A stretch of 64,000 nucleotides of DNA, taken from contig BCJJ01000020.1 of assembly GCA_039545355.1 (NCBI GenBank), positions 372,001 to 436,000 on the forward strand. The letters are read 5' to 3'. Positions 23,752 to 36,107 of the stretch are shown piece by piece. Below the pieces are notes generated by a model that was given only the letters and a program-made list of their open reading frames with translations, had not been told where the DNA came from and did not search any database. The DNA is from Trichosporon coremiiforme. Lineage: Eukaryota; Basidiomycota; Tremellomycetes; Trichosporonales; Trichosporonaceae. The position numbers and the translations under genes were made by a program. Numbering within the stretch: position 1 is the first letter of the stretch; the number at the start of each line of letters is the position of its first letter.

Positions 23752-23786
<35 letters not shown>

Positions 23787-23811
23787 TCGTCGCCAGAAGT
23801 CTTACCGTTAA
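22940..23811 (+). CDS. RPS16: 40S ribosomal protein S16 (uS9)
   Basis: Three exons (22940-22972, 23200-23279, 23502-23811) give 140 residues, a few short of most eukaryotic S16. The sequence begins [11 protein letters not shown], continues [20 protein letters not shown] and PISLVEP, then [30 protein letters not shown] and [20 protein letters not shown], and ends KSYR. The basic C-terminal tail of uS9 reaches the P-site tRNA in the decoding centre. Both introns are long for this locus (227 and 222 nt), a common feature of ribosomal protein genes. The first exon carries only 11 codons. I searched both introns for snoRNA boxes without a convincing hit. Confidence 0.97.
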
Positions 23812-24949
23812 ACACCTCGCTTGGTCTCGGTCGGTCGCCGAGACAATGGCTGCTTATTGGGCTTGGTTTGCAGAGGTCGCTGCCAAGTTCCGGTGGGCAG
23901 TTGGTGTTCGTTAGCATTGGGATATGTATATCATGACCTTGCCTCCGCAACAATCTATCGCAGCGTTATCAGTTAAACTCACATGACCGGCCTGTGGTTT
24001 CCTGCGCGCCGTCCTCCGCACTGACCGGGTCTTACTCAATAAGTGATCTACGAAGCGCGGGAGAGCTAGAGGACTTCCCGCTCCAGTCGCTATGGCGCAA
24101 GGCGTCGCTGGCATTATAATGTTCGAGCGATCTCGCGTTCGCGTCTATCGCGCCACCAGCCATTTCGCCTGACCCAGGAGAGCAGGACGCTAGAGGACAT
24201 CCCTCAATTCTAATGTGGCTCACGAGCGCGCCCCCGACCCCTTGTTACTACTCATGGGCAATGTGTGACGATCAACCAACCCGACACGTTTGCTCGTGCT
24301 GTCTGTCGCAGTTGCCACTGCGGCTGTGCATGCATGCATACATGAACAGTGAACAGCTGCTACGCATTGTCCCCCATCTCCTCGGTGGATGGTTTTTATT
24401 CTTGGTTCGGAGGGTCACTGAATTGAGAGAGCCAGGAACTGCAGATGAGTACAGTAGACCATTGTCTGCATCCTGACCCTACGTTCATCCGCACCTGCAC
24501 TGTCCCGCATGCACTTGTTCATCTCTGTCCATCATTGGTCTCGACATTGCACTCATTGTCTGTTCATCACCCTCCACGCTGGATACAAATATTCCAGAAG
24601 CAACTACAGCCGCCTTAATCGTCCAAACCGCACACAGACGTCGCATCAGTGGAACACGGAGATCGGCCGAGATCCCGTCGCTCGTTCCTGTCGAGCGACT
24701 GACCATACGACGAAACAAACAACGATCCAATCGATATCTCCCCACCATCCTTCACCAAAGCTATCTTCCGCATCCATCCTCGCATCCGCTTCGGCGTACT
24801 CGAGCACCATTCCTCCGCTCCGAGGCTTGAAGGTCACCCGATCTCCCCCCACCACACCGTATCCTCCGATCGAGGTCCCTGTCGACCGTTACCTTGGACC
24901 ATTCGCTGGACACTTTACGTTCGCCCAGTGCTTTCGTGAAGGTACCGAC
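23812..24949. other. Intergenic region, RPS16 end to SUN gene
   Basis: 1.1 kb holding the RPS16 3' end and the SUN-gene promoter. tgcatgcatgcatacat at about 24327-24343 is a small TGCA repeat. No convincing gene is present on either strand. Confidence 0.5.
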
Positions 24950-27900
24950 ATGCCGCCGAGGCGGTCTTCTGCGACTCCTCGCTCGAAGCGGGCAACGCAG
25001 CAAGAGTGAGTCAAGGCGGTGGACCCATTGACGAAGACACCGTCAGCGTGTCTCACGCACAATGGTCACGTCACAGAGGCATGAGATGAGAGCGATGCTG
25101 ACACGGCGATGTTGTTTCACTTGCTCGCCTCAAACCTTCTTTTATTATCTATCCGGCTTTATCACTCGCCATTGCCGAACTATTAATGCAACAGCACCAG
25201 TATTCTCGGACTCAGCAACACGAGTGTCAAGTAAGTTCGGAACGCATTGGGCCATGTTTGTGGCTTGCACACGAGCCACCGACGTCGATGAGCCATTTGA
25301 CGCACATACGCCAGACACATCCCCGGACGCTGCGACGCAAATCGTGCCCATTCTACAATGGCTAACCTCAGCAGCGTCGCCGCCGCCTTCACTGCCGCTC
25401 AGAACGGAAACGCAACTCCCAAAGCCATCTCCCACCGTGCTCTGTCGCCTATGCCCGAACCTAGCCGGGCACTGTCGCCTCCTGAGCGCATTCTCCACGA
25501 CAACCGAGCATTATCGCCTGTGACCTACCACTTACATCCGCCCCCCGAGGACCTCGACCTCTTAAACGCCTCTGGTGACTACTCCTCCTTTTCATCCTTA
25601 GGCAACTCGTCAGGCGACTACAGTTACGCGAAGGAGGACATGATGGTCAACCAACAGCGCAGTGCGACCTCCCGACGACAGCCTAGGAGAAACAAGGCCC
25701 TCGAGGACGAAATGGCCTACCGACCGGCTGAGGACGAGGGCGTCGCCTCCGATTCGTCTGGCGCGGGCGGCGAAGGAGTCGTCCGTTCTGGGGCCCTGGA
25801 CGGACGGTCTGCGACTCGGGGGAAGCGCAAGTCAAAAGGAGAAGGATACTTGGGTGATGGCTTAGGCATTCGACCGACTATGACCCGGCCAACTGTCCGA
25901 AGGGGGACTCGTCGTGAGCTTGACATCACCGAGGAGGACCCGTCAGTCAACATGTCTCACTCGCCGTCGGCTATCTCGCGACGTTCGCAACGCCTTTCTG
26001 TCTCTCCCGCGCCTATCAACCACCCCTTCACTTCTCCAGGAGTAGCTTATCAGGATCCTCAGATTGGCCGTGCTTCTCGGGGGCCCAGTGCCGGACGGAC
26101 GATGGCGACCAATGTGACTGGAGGTGCAGCCGGGTTCCTCGCCTACCTTGTCAAGCTCGGCTCCTCCTTCATCCTCTTCATTGTCAACTTGCCTAGGAAC
26201 CTCATGCGCAAAGCTCGCCGGGGAGGAAACGGCTCCCTCGCTGTCGCAGGTGTCGTCCTTTGTTTCGGTTTGCTGCTTGCCGCGCGAGAGCTTTCAGGCA
26301 GTCTATTCAAACCCACATATCGATCGCCGGTCGCGCCCCCTTCCAACATCGATGAGCTCATCGAACGTCTCACGTCACTAGAGACCGCCCTCGCCCGCGC
26401 GTCCTCCTCCGCCTCTGAGGACCTCACAGCTGCTCAGGAGGCGCAGCGTGTTCTCATGAAGCGCATCCATGAGCTCGAGAGTCGGCAACACTTGCAGGAT
26501 GCGAGTGGAATGGAGACGAAGGCGGGAGTGGTGGATGTGCAGGACTCCGTGAAGCAACTCAAAGTCGAGGTTAACGAGCTCCAAACTCGAGTTAGCACGC
26601 ATGACCAGAAGTTCGTCAATGTCGACTCTGAGATCGAGACAGTGAAGGGCAAGATCGCTTCTGTGGAGGAGGAAGTTCGCCGCCAGCTTTCCGAGGGGCA
26701 CCTCCGCGACATCATGCTTCACATCATGCCCGCCAAGACTCCAATGGACGACGGAAACATTCCTCCGTCAGTCTGGACTGCCCTCAAGAAAGTCTTCGTC
26801 GGAGCCGACGCTGTGGACGAGAAGATCCGCAAGCACCTGGCCGGCATCCAGTCCCCGGGGTCGAGGTGGGCCCTCGAGCACCACCAGGAGGAGCTTAACA
26901 AGTGGCTGCTCAAGGCTGGTCACTCGCTTGGATACGACAAGGCTGCCATCATCAACGGCATCGAGGGTGAAGTGCACGCCTTGCAGAAGGAGCTCCAGGA
27001 GATTCGCCGAGACGCCCGCAATATCAAGTCGGGCAAGCCGGTTGTGCAGCCTGCCGTCACGTTCAAGTCGTCGAAGGGCGAGGACGTTACTCAGAGTCTG
27101 CACGCCATCGTCGACGCTGCTCTCCTCAAGTACTCCAAGGACATGCTGGCGATGGCCGACTACGCCCTTCTCAGCGCCGGTGCTCGTGTGATTCCAGCTG
27201 GAACTTCTGAGACTCTGGTCCTCAAACGGCCCTCCGTCGTTGGTAAGGTCCTTCGTGGCGACCGTGCAATTACTGGTCGACCTCCTACCACAGCGCTCGA
27301 GACGGATACGGCTGTTGGTTCGTGTTGGCCATTCGAAGGCGGCATGGGCACTCTTGGCATCAGCCTCGCCCGCCCTGTCAACGTCAAGGCGGTCACTGTC
27401 GAGCACGCTGCGAAGGAGCTTGCGCTCGATGTGAGCTCGGCCCCTCGAGACGTCGAAGTGGTGAGTTTTGCGAATGTTGGAAGCAAACTGATGTGCAGTG
27501 GGCTTCTGTCGAAGGCGAGGAGAACCAGGACAAAGTCAGGCAATGGTTTGAACAGCGAGAGGCTGATGGTTGGGTCGAAGAGTAAGTGTAGGCCCTCGCT
27601 GGTTGCATTGCGGAGGATTGCGGCTAACGAACAGTGATGGCGCTGCGTTCAAGGAGACACCAGACCGCATTCGCCTCAGCCGATTCACCTACGACCCCAT
27701 GGGACCTTCGCCTGTCCAGACCTTCCCAGTGGTCCCGGAGATCATCAAAATGGGTATCCCCGTCTCTGATGTTGTGTTTGCCTTCAACTCGAACTGGGGC
27801 GGCAACCTGACGTGTATCTATAGGGTGAGTGTTCGTGTTATCTGGAGCCACAAAGCTTCAGCGGTCCCGCACGGTCAACGGGTGTCCGGGTCGCTCCTGC

Positions 27901-28143
27901 CGTATTCGGCGAGGTTTATCAGTTGGACCGAGCGGAGAGTCGTCCACGGAGGGCAACGTTTCTGTCCGGCTTGCGCTGTTGTCGTACGCTGCCACCATGA
28001 GCAAGCCGCTCGCAATCTCGCTGGCCGAGGCTGCCGGCAAGGCGATCTCTCTCTCACGATTCATGACCTTCCCAACTATGGCGATCAAAAGAGCATTAGT
28101 CACTGACGAACAGGTGCGAGTGCATGGTGAACCCGTGGCCTAA
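24950..28143 (+). CDS. SUN-domain inner nuclear membrane protein (LINC complex)
   Basis: Five exons (24950-25005, 25375-27460, 27499-27581, 27635-27824, 28114-28143) give 814 residues. Exon 1 (MPPRRSSATPRSKRATQQ) splices over 369 nt into the long exon; the alternative is a start at 25358 inside that exon. The nucleoplasmic N-terminus is Ser/Arg/Pro-rich with three RALSP motifs. Two hydrophobic segments follow near 265-290 (GFLAYLVKLGSSFILFIVNL) and 304-324 (SLAVAGVVLCFGLLLAA). Coiled coil lies at about 345-460. The C-terminal SUN domain has YALLSAGARVIPAGTSETLV, GSCWPFEGGMGTLGISLARP, FTYDPMGPSPVQTFPV and a final YRVRVHGEP. SUN proteins bind KASH proteins across the nuclear envelope to link chromatin or the spindle pole body to the cytoskeleton. 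The last intron (289 nt) leaves only nine coding codons in the final exon. Confidence 0.9.
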
Positions 28144-29969
28144 AGCAAGGAGAGCAAGGGGACGCGTCGCCTTTCAAGAGTGACGCGTCGCAGACGGATA
28201 GCATAGCCCGGAGAACGCGGCGTGTACCTTGTGGGCCTTTGAGAAGATAAAGGCATCCCACCATGTTGTTGGTTGTTGGCTCTTGTTTGGATCGATCATA
28301 ATCATGTGCATTAGACGGCGCCCAGGTGTACGAGTTTCTACTCTTTCATTCACACACTCTTAGTTAGATTCTATATTCCTTCCTTTCTTCCTTCCATATC
28401 TGCTGTTCTGTCTGCCATGAACATATATGCAATAACGACTTGCGAGAGTGTCCCAATAACTATATTCTGGCGAGTTGAACGAGGTTCCGAACAGCTGCCT
28501 CAGTGGACGAGTTCAGTCACCCAAGCATCGTTCATCAGTTTTGGGTTCCGCGATGCTTACGTATAGTTGACGTTAACACACGTCTGAAGCGTGATATAGC
28601 ATGAATAGTGCAAATTCCACGCATGACCGTTCTCGTGATAGCGTGATAAATTGAGGTTGGACTTTCGCGATCATTTCATTACCGGGATGTCCCTTGATCC
28701 TTACTGAGGATGAATGTGTTGCAGACTTAGGTCGTCGCCCGCCCCACCCAAAGAAGCTCGAAAGAGGTGGGTCCACGGGTCCAGCGGGTCGAGGGATTAC
28801 TACCGAAAAGTATGTCCGAAACAAGCTCTGCACGCCCAGAGGGCAGAGAGGAAGGCAGCGCCGAGCGCCAGGATTGTTCTCGAGGACGGGAGCGCGGCCT
28901 TACGGACAGTATCCAAGACACTCGAGGGACGGTCAGACCCATTCAGACGCGACAAATTACGGCATGCCATTCCCCCCCACGCCCACCGTATGGGACAGGT
29001 GAACGTCATGCTTGTCAGAGCTCGGCCCGAGACGCCATTCGGCACCTCAGCACGCCGCAGAGTCCTGTCGCGCATGCGTTCGCACGGCCGCTCAGTGGTG
29101 GGTCAGAGGTGGACGGGGCGTTGTCGAACCAGCGCCTCCGCTGGTGAATTGGGGTGATCTTCAGTTTCAGCCGTTCTGCAGCGCAGAGTGGCGGATCTCT
29201 GAGCACTGAGGAGATTGTGATACAGATGAGAGCTGGGTTCTGCATTGTGTGAGACGGATTGCATTCAGTTCTTCTCGGAGGCAGACCGAGACGGAGCGGC
29301 TGGTTTGCTAACGCCGGAGTCGTTCGGTGAAGGACTGGACCCCAGTGGCAGCTGCGGAGATCTTAGGAGAATTTTGCGAATTATGCTGATCCGAGTAGCA
29401 CTCTGGCACACTCGGGTCGTCCGGGGTATGTCTGTTAAGCATGCCAGACTTAACGTACGTTGAGGCGTGTGGTAGCTGCGCAGTCCCTCACGACGGCTTT
29501 CAGTCGATTCTTTGGGAATTCAGCACGAGTGTTCATTCTCCATTGACTGCTGGAGGTTGATGTCCATTCTCCCAGGACCAGTTATACAGGACGAGATAGC
29601 CCCTAGTGCGAATGCAGTGGATGATCTTGATGTGCGTATCGAATCGAAGTCAAACATGAACTAGCGATGCAGTCTGCGACGGCAGAGTTACAACGACGAC
29701 GACGGCCAGCTGCACTGCCTCATGTCACCACGGCCTGTTCCAGTTATGCTTATGGCCGCAGCTCTCGCAGGATCGTCGCTCCCTTGTGTTGTCATGGTGA
29801 GTACCTGCCCGAGGAATGTGAAGTAGACATGCACGCTATGGGTACATGGATCCAGGTCGTTACGGAGGTTGCAGCCCGTAGCGAGGGGGCTTACGAGGCG
29901 TGCGATGCTGGAATCTCCGTACTGTTCGCAATTGCCGGTGGGGAACGAAGTCGCTCCAACGGCGCAGCA

Positions 29970-29979
29970 GGGGGGGGGG
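29970..29979. repeat. Poly-G run (10 G)
   Basis: Ten consecutive G in the gene desert on the + strand. Confidence 0.9.
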
Positions 29980-30517
29980 ATTACGTCGCAGCGCCCAAGT
30001 GTGCACAGGTCAGACCGGGACAGTTTGGAGGGAGAACCAGGGGTAAACCGAGGTTTGAAGCTGATAATCCCGCTCTAGCGTGTCGACATAACGTTACGTT
30101 GACCAACTGAACCGCAGAGCACAGACGTTAACATGGTAATAAACCTTGTCGTTACACTCTGGAACAAGACTACGGCCCCCTTTCTTGGGTTCTTTCTGCC
30201 TGGTACCGTCCTGGGAATCTCTGGAGTCTCCAAATACATACCGGACCTCAAGGGACCTGCCGAGATCACCTGGTCACAAGACTTTAAACTTGATACCAGC
30301 AGAGATAACCCACGGACGGAAATGATGATCATCTCCAACTTCTTCTTCCCACATTGGGCATGGCAGTTGTCGGCCAGGGGCGCCCCGGGTGCGCCTGTTC
30401 GCCATCTCGTCTGTTCCTCATCACCACATGGTGCAAGGTGCTCGGACGGCTCTCGTCACACCTGCAGGACAAAAACTGCAACCATTCATCGTGCCCGAAG
30501 ATTCTTCTGTTCCTTTG

Positions 30518-30532
30518 CCCCCCCCCCCCCCC
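30518..30532. repeat. Poly-C run (15 C)
   Basis: Fifteen consecutive C on the + strand in noncoding DNA, following tcctttg. Confidence 0.9.
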
Positions 30533-32810
30533 GCCTTTCCATCCGTTCTCTCCTATCTACGCTCTCACGTGTCAGTTATCGGCAGCTCCCTACCCCCAAA
30601 CGTTGCAACCTTAGTTCACTATGCTAGACGGAGCGTCGCTGAAGCCGACGATGAGTCAGATCAAAGAGGGCTTGACGCCTTCTGCGGAGCCCAGGGTGAG
30701 GTGCGCGCTGCACCGCCAGGGTGGGCAAGCGCCACCTGAGCGACCATTGCTCAGGCGGGATTCAGTAGCGCATTTTACGGTGCATGAAACAGCATGCGCA
30801 CAGTCAGGTCTTGTCCTGTGGTGGCGCTCCAGGTGCACATGGCGGCGTATGGTTGAGCGCCGGCGTCGCTCCGAGGTCTAAGATGAGGTCTCGCCTGACG
30901 ATGATCCGACACGGCCATTCAATCATCGCCTACCCTAACGGCGCCTTTCTATGTCTAAGGTGCTTGGAAAGCTTGACGAAGCTTAACCTTGCACTCAAGA
31001 AGACAGTGGTCTGGCGGTCCAAAGCCCGCAATACCCTAACGCTTGAAGCTTTCTGAGTGGTTTCCCGGATACTGGTATTTCCTCCAGCGAACCTGCATTT
31101 TGTGTGAGCCAATGCCAACGAAGAGAACGACTTTGGGGGTGCAGTGATTTGAAGCACCGCTCAGACAAGGGACGGGTTCCAGCGGGTGAGAACGATAAGG
31201 AGCAGCGTGTACGACGTGTGATGGGAGTACGACGGTTGCTTGTCCCTCCCGTCCTTTCTTCTGTCTGCGCACTAGGGGAAGAGTCAGACACTCAGACAGT
31301 GCACGGTCGTGCTTCCTGAAGGTCTGATCAGACTTCCTTTGCTAGAAGACATGTCCCTTAAGATCTCCAGAGACACGGCTTCGTTCAGGAGCCGCTGCAG
31401 AGCTGCTCAGGTGGCTTGTCTTCCCGTAAGCGAAAGGAAGCGAGAATGCATCTCGTGTTGCGTGCAGCACGCGGTGACAGAGTACGTAGCTGTCACAGCT
31501 GTGCATGGACATGCCCCATGTTCACGTTGGACAATGTGTTGGGGGAGGTCAGGAAAGCTGCGAGGCAGCAGGAATGTCGGTGATGGCATGACCGGAGGAC
31601 CCCAGGGCGCGGATTATCTCTGACAGGCACGTCAAATAACAGCGGGCAGCCGGTGTCGACCACCGCCTGCACACCACAGACGTTGGCGGCCTGGGGAGAA
31701 CGGCTCTTGCAATGACATAACATTTGGATCCGGACCTCGATGGAATGACGGAGCTCTCTCGGCACAGCGTGAGGAACGAGGCACTTTTGGTGACCTGTAT
31801 GCAAGTGCACATAGAGGATTTCACGCCAGGATGTGCTGTACGCAAGTCAGTTCCCAAGTCATGACAATTCATGTATGCTTTAGATTCTGCTCGGTTGCAA
31901 TTATGCAGAATAGCCATCTAGGTTAACCACCGCTGAGGAATGAGAATATGCAGAGATATTCCAGATAATCCGAAACTATGACTTGCCGTCGTACCTATGG
32001 GAAGAATGGGTCAATGCGTCATGCTGAGTGAATGCTTAGGGCGGGAAAACCTAGAGTTGAACATCCACCTAGCGCTGTCTAGCGGCAGCCGGACGAATTT
32101 CAGGACCGCAGTGGCCCCGCCGAGGACAACATTGTAATTGCTGAATGGTGCTGGTCTTCTCGGCTCTCGACGCCTTCGTGTTGTCACGCATTCCATTACC
32201 TGTCCAGCTGGCCCAGACTACAGCAGGCTTTTCACCGGTCGCTAGACTCGCTACCTCTGATCACCAGTATCAAATAGGCAACATCATGCACTAGCAATCG
32301 CGATTACCAGCGTGCGCGGACAGAAGTCTCTGCGCCAAGCCGCACTTATCGCAATGTATAACGTACATATCACTCTGCGGTCGAGGTCGTTTACGCACTG
32401 ATTCGCCGTATAGGCTCGACAGGCTGTGCTGCGCAGCACGATAGCTTTACCTCTAACACCACTAAGACAGCCCAAAGCATCCTATCTCGTGATGCCAACA
32501 GCACACAGACCGCCTCGGCTTGCAGCACCACTTGATGATCTGATAGTTGCATTCTGAATACAGCCGTAGAGCCGGATCATTGTTTAGTGGAGCCAGCCAA
32601 TGCATACTTGCCGAGGTAAGTGGCGGAATGATCGCACCTTTTTTCCACTCTCTAGAATGGCACCTGATCCACGGTACACGAACGGATGCACCCATGACAG
32701 CCGTACCACTGTGGTTTTCCGCCAAGGAAGTGTTTGCGATTGGAATTGATCATATGGGCCAAAATGGACGGAGCTTGATGGATGGACTAGAGGTAATTCA
32801 GACAAACAAC

Positions 32811-32941
32811 AGGACGTCAGGATGCAATGCAGGACCTCAGGAAGCTGAGGACGGAGGTCAGGACGCGCACAGCGCCATGGGCCTGAGCGGCCATGTCGGG
32901 CAGGTCCTGGCCGTCCTGCATGCATCCTGACCATCCTGACC
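32811..32941. repeat. Imperfect inverted repeat (hairpin-forming, about 130 nt)
   Basis: Left arm 32811-32835 (aggacgtcaggatgcaatgc, then aggac) is complementary to right arm 32913-32937 (gtcctgcatgcatcctgacc, then atcct) with about one mismatch and two single-base gaps; the loop is about 77 nt. ggtcaggac-like words recur inside the loop. It could be an old miniature element or a palindromic relic. Confidence 0.7.
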
Positions 32942-34015
32942 GCTTCGGCTTGCCAACTTGAATGGCTATCGTAAGGCGGCCGGGCGCTCGCCATGGTTTG
33001 CCAGCAACAAACCTAGCGACTAACAGATGCGAAGTACGACGCCTCGGAGGATTCGCGTTGCAGCGGTGGTGCCAGTGGCGCTGGTTAGTCTCGGACCCTC
33101 CGACGTCTAAGCTACCGGTGGTGCCTCCCGTTGGCGCGCGTTGATGTGCTTGGTGCTTGGAGCGTTTGGTTTGGCGTATTGGCGCCGCTCACACAGTCTA
33201 GAGATCGCGAACTTCGATCATTTGGTTGACCCGACCCAAGCGTATGCACCATGCGTAGTAAGGTACGCTCAGACACTGCAATGTCCGTCCGTGTGTCACC
33301 ATCATCTTCCATCACGTCTGACTCACACGTACATGCGGAGACCCACACTCACGCATCGGAGCGCGGCTTTCGCCTCACCGTGTCGCAGAGCCGCAGTACT
33401 GCTTGCATCTGCCACTCAGAGCGCCACGGCCAGGACTGGGCAGAACCGTACCCGCAACGTTTTAAGACCTAATGTGCACAACGCTAGTGTCAGATGGTCA
33501 AGAAACTCGACTGGATTCATTGGAAATCGCCCAGGCGCTGCTGAATGTGCCGCTTCACCAGTGTTTGTGTGACCTATGATTATAGATGCATGCCCTTTTA
33601 TACTTGTATGCCCACAACTGCACAACTGCCAGTGTCCTATTGTTCTGATGCTAGACTTCGGAGAGAAAAGGAGAGGAAAAGAGATAAACACATATAATTG
33701 AAGCGGAGAGGTTGAGAAGGGTCCTATATTGGCTGGACGTTGATCGCCTTACTAATGTTCTTGAATGAACAAGATGATTGAAACTATATTCGATTGGCTA
33801 GTCTTGACAATCCAAGTCGCGTGATCGCGCACTTTTGCTGGGTATCAAATTGTCCTTTCGTGTTGTAAGAAATATCCATGAGGAAGGCGAGCGTTGCGTT
33901 ACGCGCCTCCCTCAAGGTATCGATGACGATGCGAATGTGTGTAACGTGTTGTTGACCGGCGTCGGAAACGTAAGGAGGCGACCTACTTCAAGGGGAAGCA
34001 GTGCACTCGACTCAC

Positions 34016-35449
34016 TTAGGCGGCGGCGCTGTACCACTGCTGTGTTTGCTGATGCTCCTCCGAGACGAGCTGCTGAGCATACACCGGTCCAGAGGAGGAT
34101 TGCATGTTCAATGTCGGGGAGAAGTTAGCGGCGCCGGGCGAGATGGGAGTGTAAGGGTACTCGCCAGCGTTGGTGTCGGCCGACTCGGGAGTGTAGGTGT
34201 AGCCGGGGGATAGCTGAGGGTCGGAGAAGAGCTTAGCATCCCGCCTGGAGTACTGTCCCGGTACAGTAAGGTACTCAGCCGCGGGAGTGGGGAGACTAGG
34301 AACAGCGCTGTTGGGCATCGAGACGGTGCCGTTCACGTCGACAACATTCGTCTGGACGCTGAGCGTCTGGACGTCATTCGTCGAATACGTCTTTGACGGG
34401 GGAGGAGGGACCGAAGCAATGGGGCCGTTGTCCGGCATGCTATGACGGCGGACGACCTTGACGGGGTCCGTGGTGAGGAGCGGCTTGGGCCCGGTAGCGG
34501 CAGTTGCGCTGGCGGGCATCGCGGTGCCATTGGCAACAGCGGAGGCACTGACCACCCGAGGGCTGGCCTCGCCACGAGCGATGGCGGCAGCAATGAGCTG
34601 GGAGGCGGGCTTGTTGTTGGGGCCGCGCTGGCGGATCTGCTGCGAGAACTCGCAGACGAATCCCCTCTTCTGGCATCGGTTGCAAGGGTTACCACCGAAG
34701 CACTGAACGTTAGCCGAATATTCGATGGATTCAAAAGTGGGGACCTGGACGCCAAAGGCGGCGCTGTCTCAGCCACACACTCTGCGGGTTGTTGATCAGG
34801 ATCGACCAAGGCCCCCACAACTGTGCACGACGCCACGGCGAGTATCACTCACCCTTGCCTTGCGAATGCGGCAGCGCTCACATGCCTGCGCAGTTCGGGA
34901 CCGCTTCTTGATCTCCGGGGCGGGCTGTCCGTCGGCTCCGATGATAACGGGCTTGACGCCAAGGCCGATGTCCATGCCGAACTGGTCTCGGCGATAGAGA
35001 CCGGGTGTTCCGATGTATCCATAGCCCATCTCCAATCCCGGCTGCGAGTGAGCAGGCAGAGGAGTGGCGAGGTACTCGGTGCCTCCGTAGTCGGAGGGCA
35101 TCATCGGTGACGGGACGTAAGAGTAGCCACCGTCGGACGGGAGAGGGGATAATGAGAGAGCGTTCATGCTCCACGGCGTGTGAGGAGCGCTACCGGGCAT
35201 GGGAGAGTAGTTGCCGTTGGCGATGAGGGGGGAGCCGAACTGAGCGGGAGTGGTGGTAGGAGGAGTAACCAGTCCGAACTGCATGTCCTGGTGCTGGAAG
35301 TGTCCGCTCTGGGGAGTGTTGTACGAGTAGGCATATCCGGCGCCAGCGTTGGCCTGGGCAGTGTTCAGGCGGTACATGTTGCGCGGGGGCTGCTGGTTGG
35401 GATTCGACAGCGGAGCAGCGTACTGGGAGGAGGGGTATGGTTGAGCCAT
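34016..35449 (-). CDS. Zn(II)2Cys6 fungal-type transcription factor
   Basis: Two exons (35449-34853 and 34702-34016) give 427 residues. The N-terminal about 185 residues are Tyr/Pro/Ser/Gly/Gln-rich (MAQPYPSSQYAAPLSNPNQ...), likely disordered and activating. The binuclear zinc cluster starts near residue 188: ACERCRIRKAR then CFGGNPCNRCQKRGFVCEF, giving CX2CX6CX5CX2CX6C. The 150-nt intron cuts the cluster after the second-loop Arg, immediately before the third Cys. A basic linker IRQRGPNNK follows. The C-terminal part is again Ser/Pro/Thr-rich, with no fungal-specific middle homology domain. It should bind CGG-type sites as a dimer or monomer; the target is unknown. The gene stands alone, with nearly 6 kb of apparently noncoding DNA on each side, which may hold a long regulatory region. 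Confidence 0.9.
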
Positions 35450-36046
35450 GGTTGCTAATGTCGAGAGGGGGTGAGAATAGAGAGAAGTCGAGTTACAGAG
35501 AGTAGAGCGAGTCTCGCGGAAGGAGGTCGGGTGTCGAGAGAGGCGAGGTGAGGGAGGACAGACGAGGCGAGGAGTAACACTTAACAGGAGAAGAAGAATC
35601 GAAGTAGCAGTTGTGCGGTCGCCAGCTAGTTATGTTGTACAGTTGTTGGCCAAGTAAAGACAGGACGCAGGTGAGAACAACTCAACAGGTCGAAGATGTA
35701 GGATGGGGGTCCCAACACGCCTAGAATCGAGTGTCCTATATGTGTGCTTCACTACTCGCCTCGACGTCCCGGACGAGATACTGCTGCTCGATGGACCAGA
35801 TAGACGGACAACGCATACGACCCGAGAACTGACTTTACGCTTCAGCATAACACTGGGATTTTAGCCTAATGGACATTTCCTGAGGCGACAGGTTAAGCAC
35901 CTGAACCCGGGCACGGCTAGTGTTCCCCTAGTAGGACTGTCTCTGACAGGCGAGCGCTGCACCACCCCAGGCAAGGTCGCGCTGGCCACTTGCTTGGGCA
36001 TACTGGGCCGCGAGTACCGTATCGGCAGTAGATACGTTTGATGAAA

Positions 36047-36107
36047 GCACTGGTCAGGTTGGTCAGGTCAAGTTCAGGTCCTTTGCTCTACATCCAGGAC
36101 CCTGAGG
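36047..36107. repeat. ggtcagg/caggtcc word cluster
   Basis: Three caggt(c/t) words in about 40 bp (ctggtcaggttggtcaggtc, then aagttcaggtcc) resemble the words in the 32.8-kb hairpin and the 39.8-kb array. Confidence 0.5.

Larger units (their letters stand above)
28144..34015. other. 5.9-kb gene desert, left part
   Basis: No gene is supported between the SUN gene and the Zn2Cys6 factor. Base composition is visibly less GC-rich than in the flanking genes. The longest open frames (147-164 codons, for example + at 28714-29157 and 30133-30627) have no motif, no codon pattern like the neighbours and no splice context. It contains a G10 run, a C15 run and an imperfect inverted repeat with about 130 nt total span. 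I saw no intact transposase, reverse transcriptase, rRNA or tRNA; the region may contain eroded mobile DNA. Confidence 0.5.

Noticed and set aside
30133..30627. 164-codon + frame in the gene desert
   Set aside because: It runs through a C15 homopolymer and has neither motif nor codon bias like the real genes.
35890..35925. gttaagcacctgaacccggg, reminiscent of a 5S rRNA segment
   Set aside because: Only a short resemblance; the 5S domains on either side are absent.
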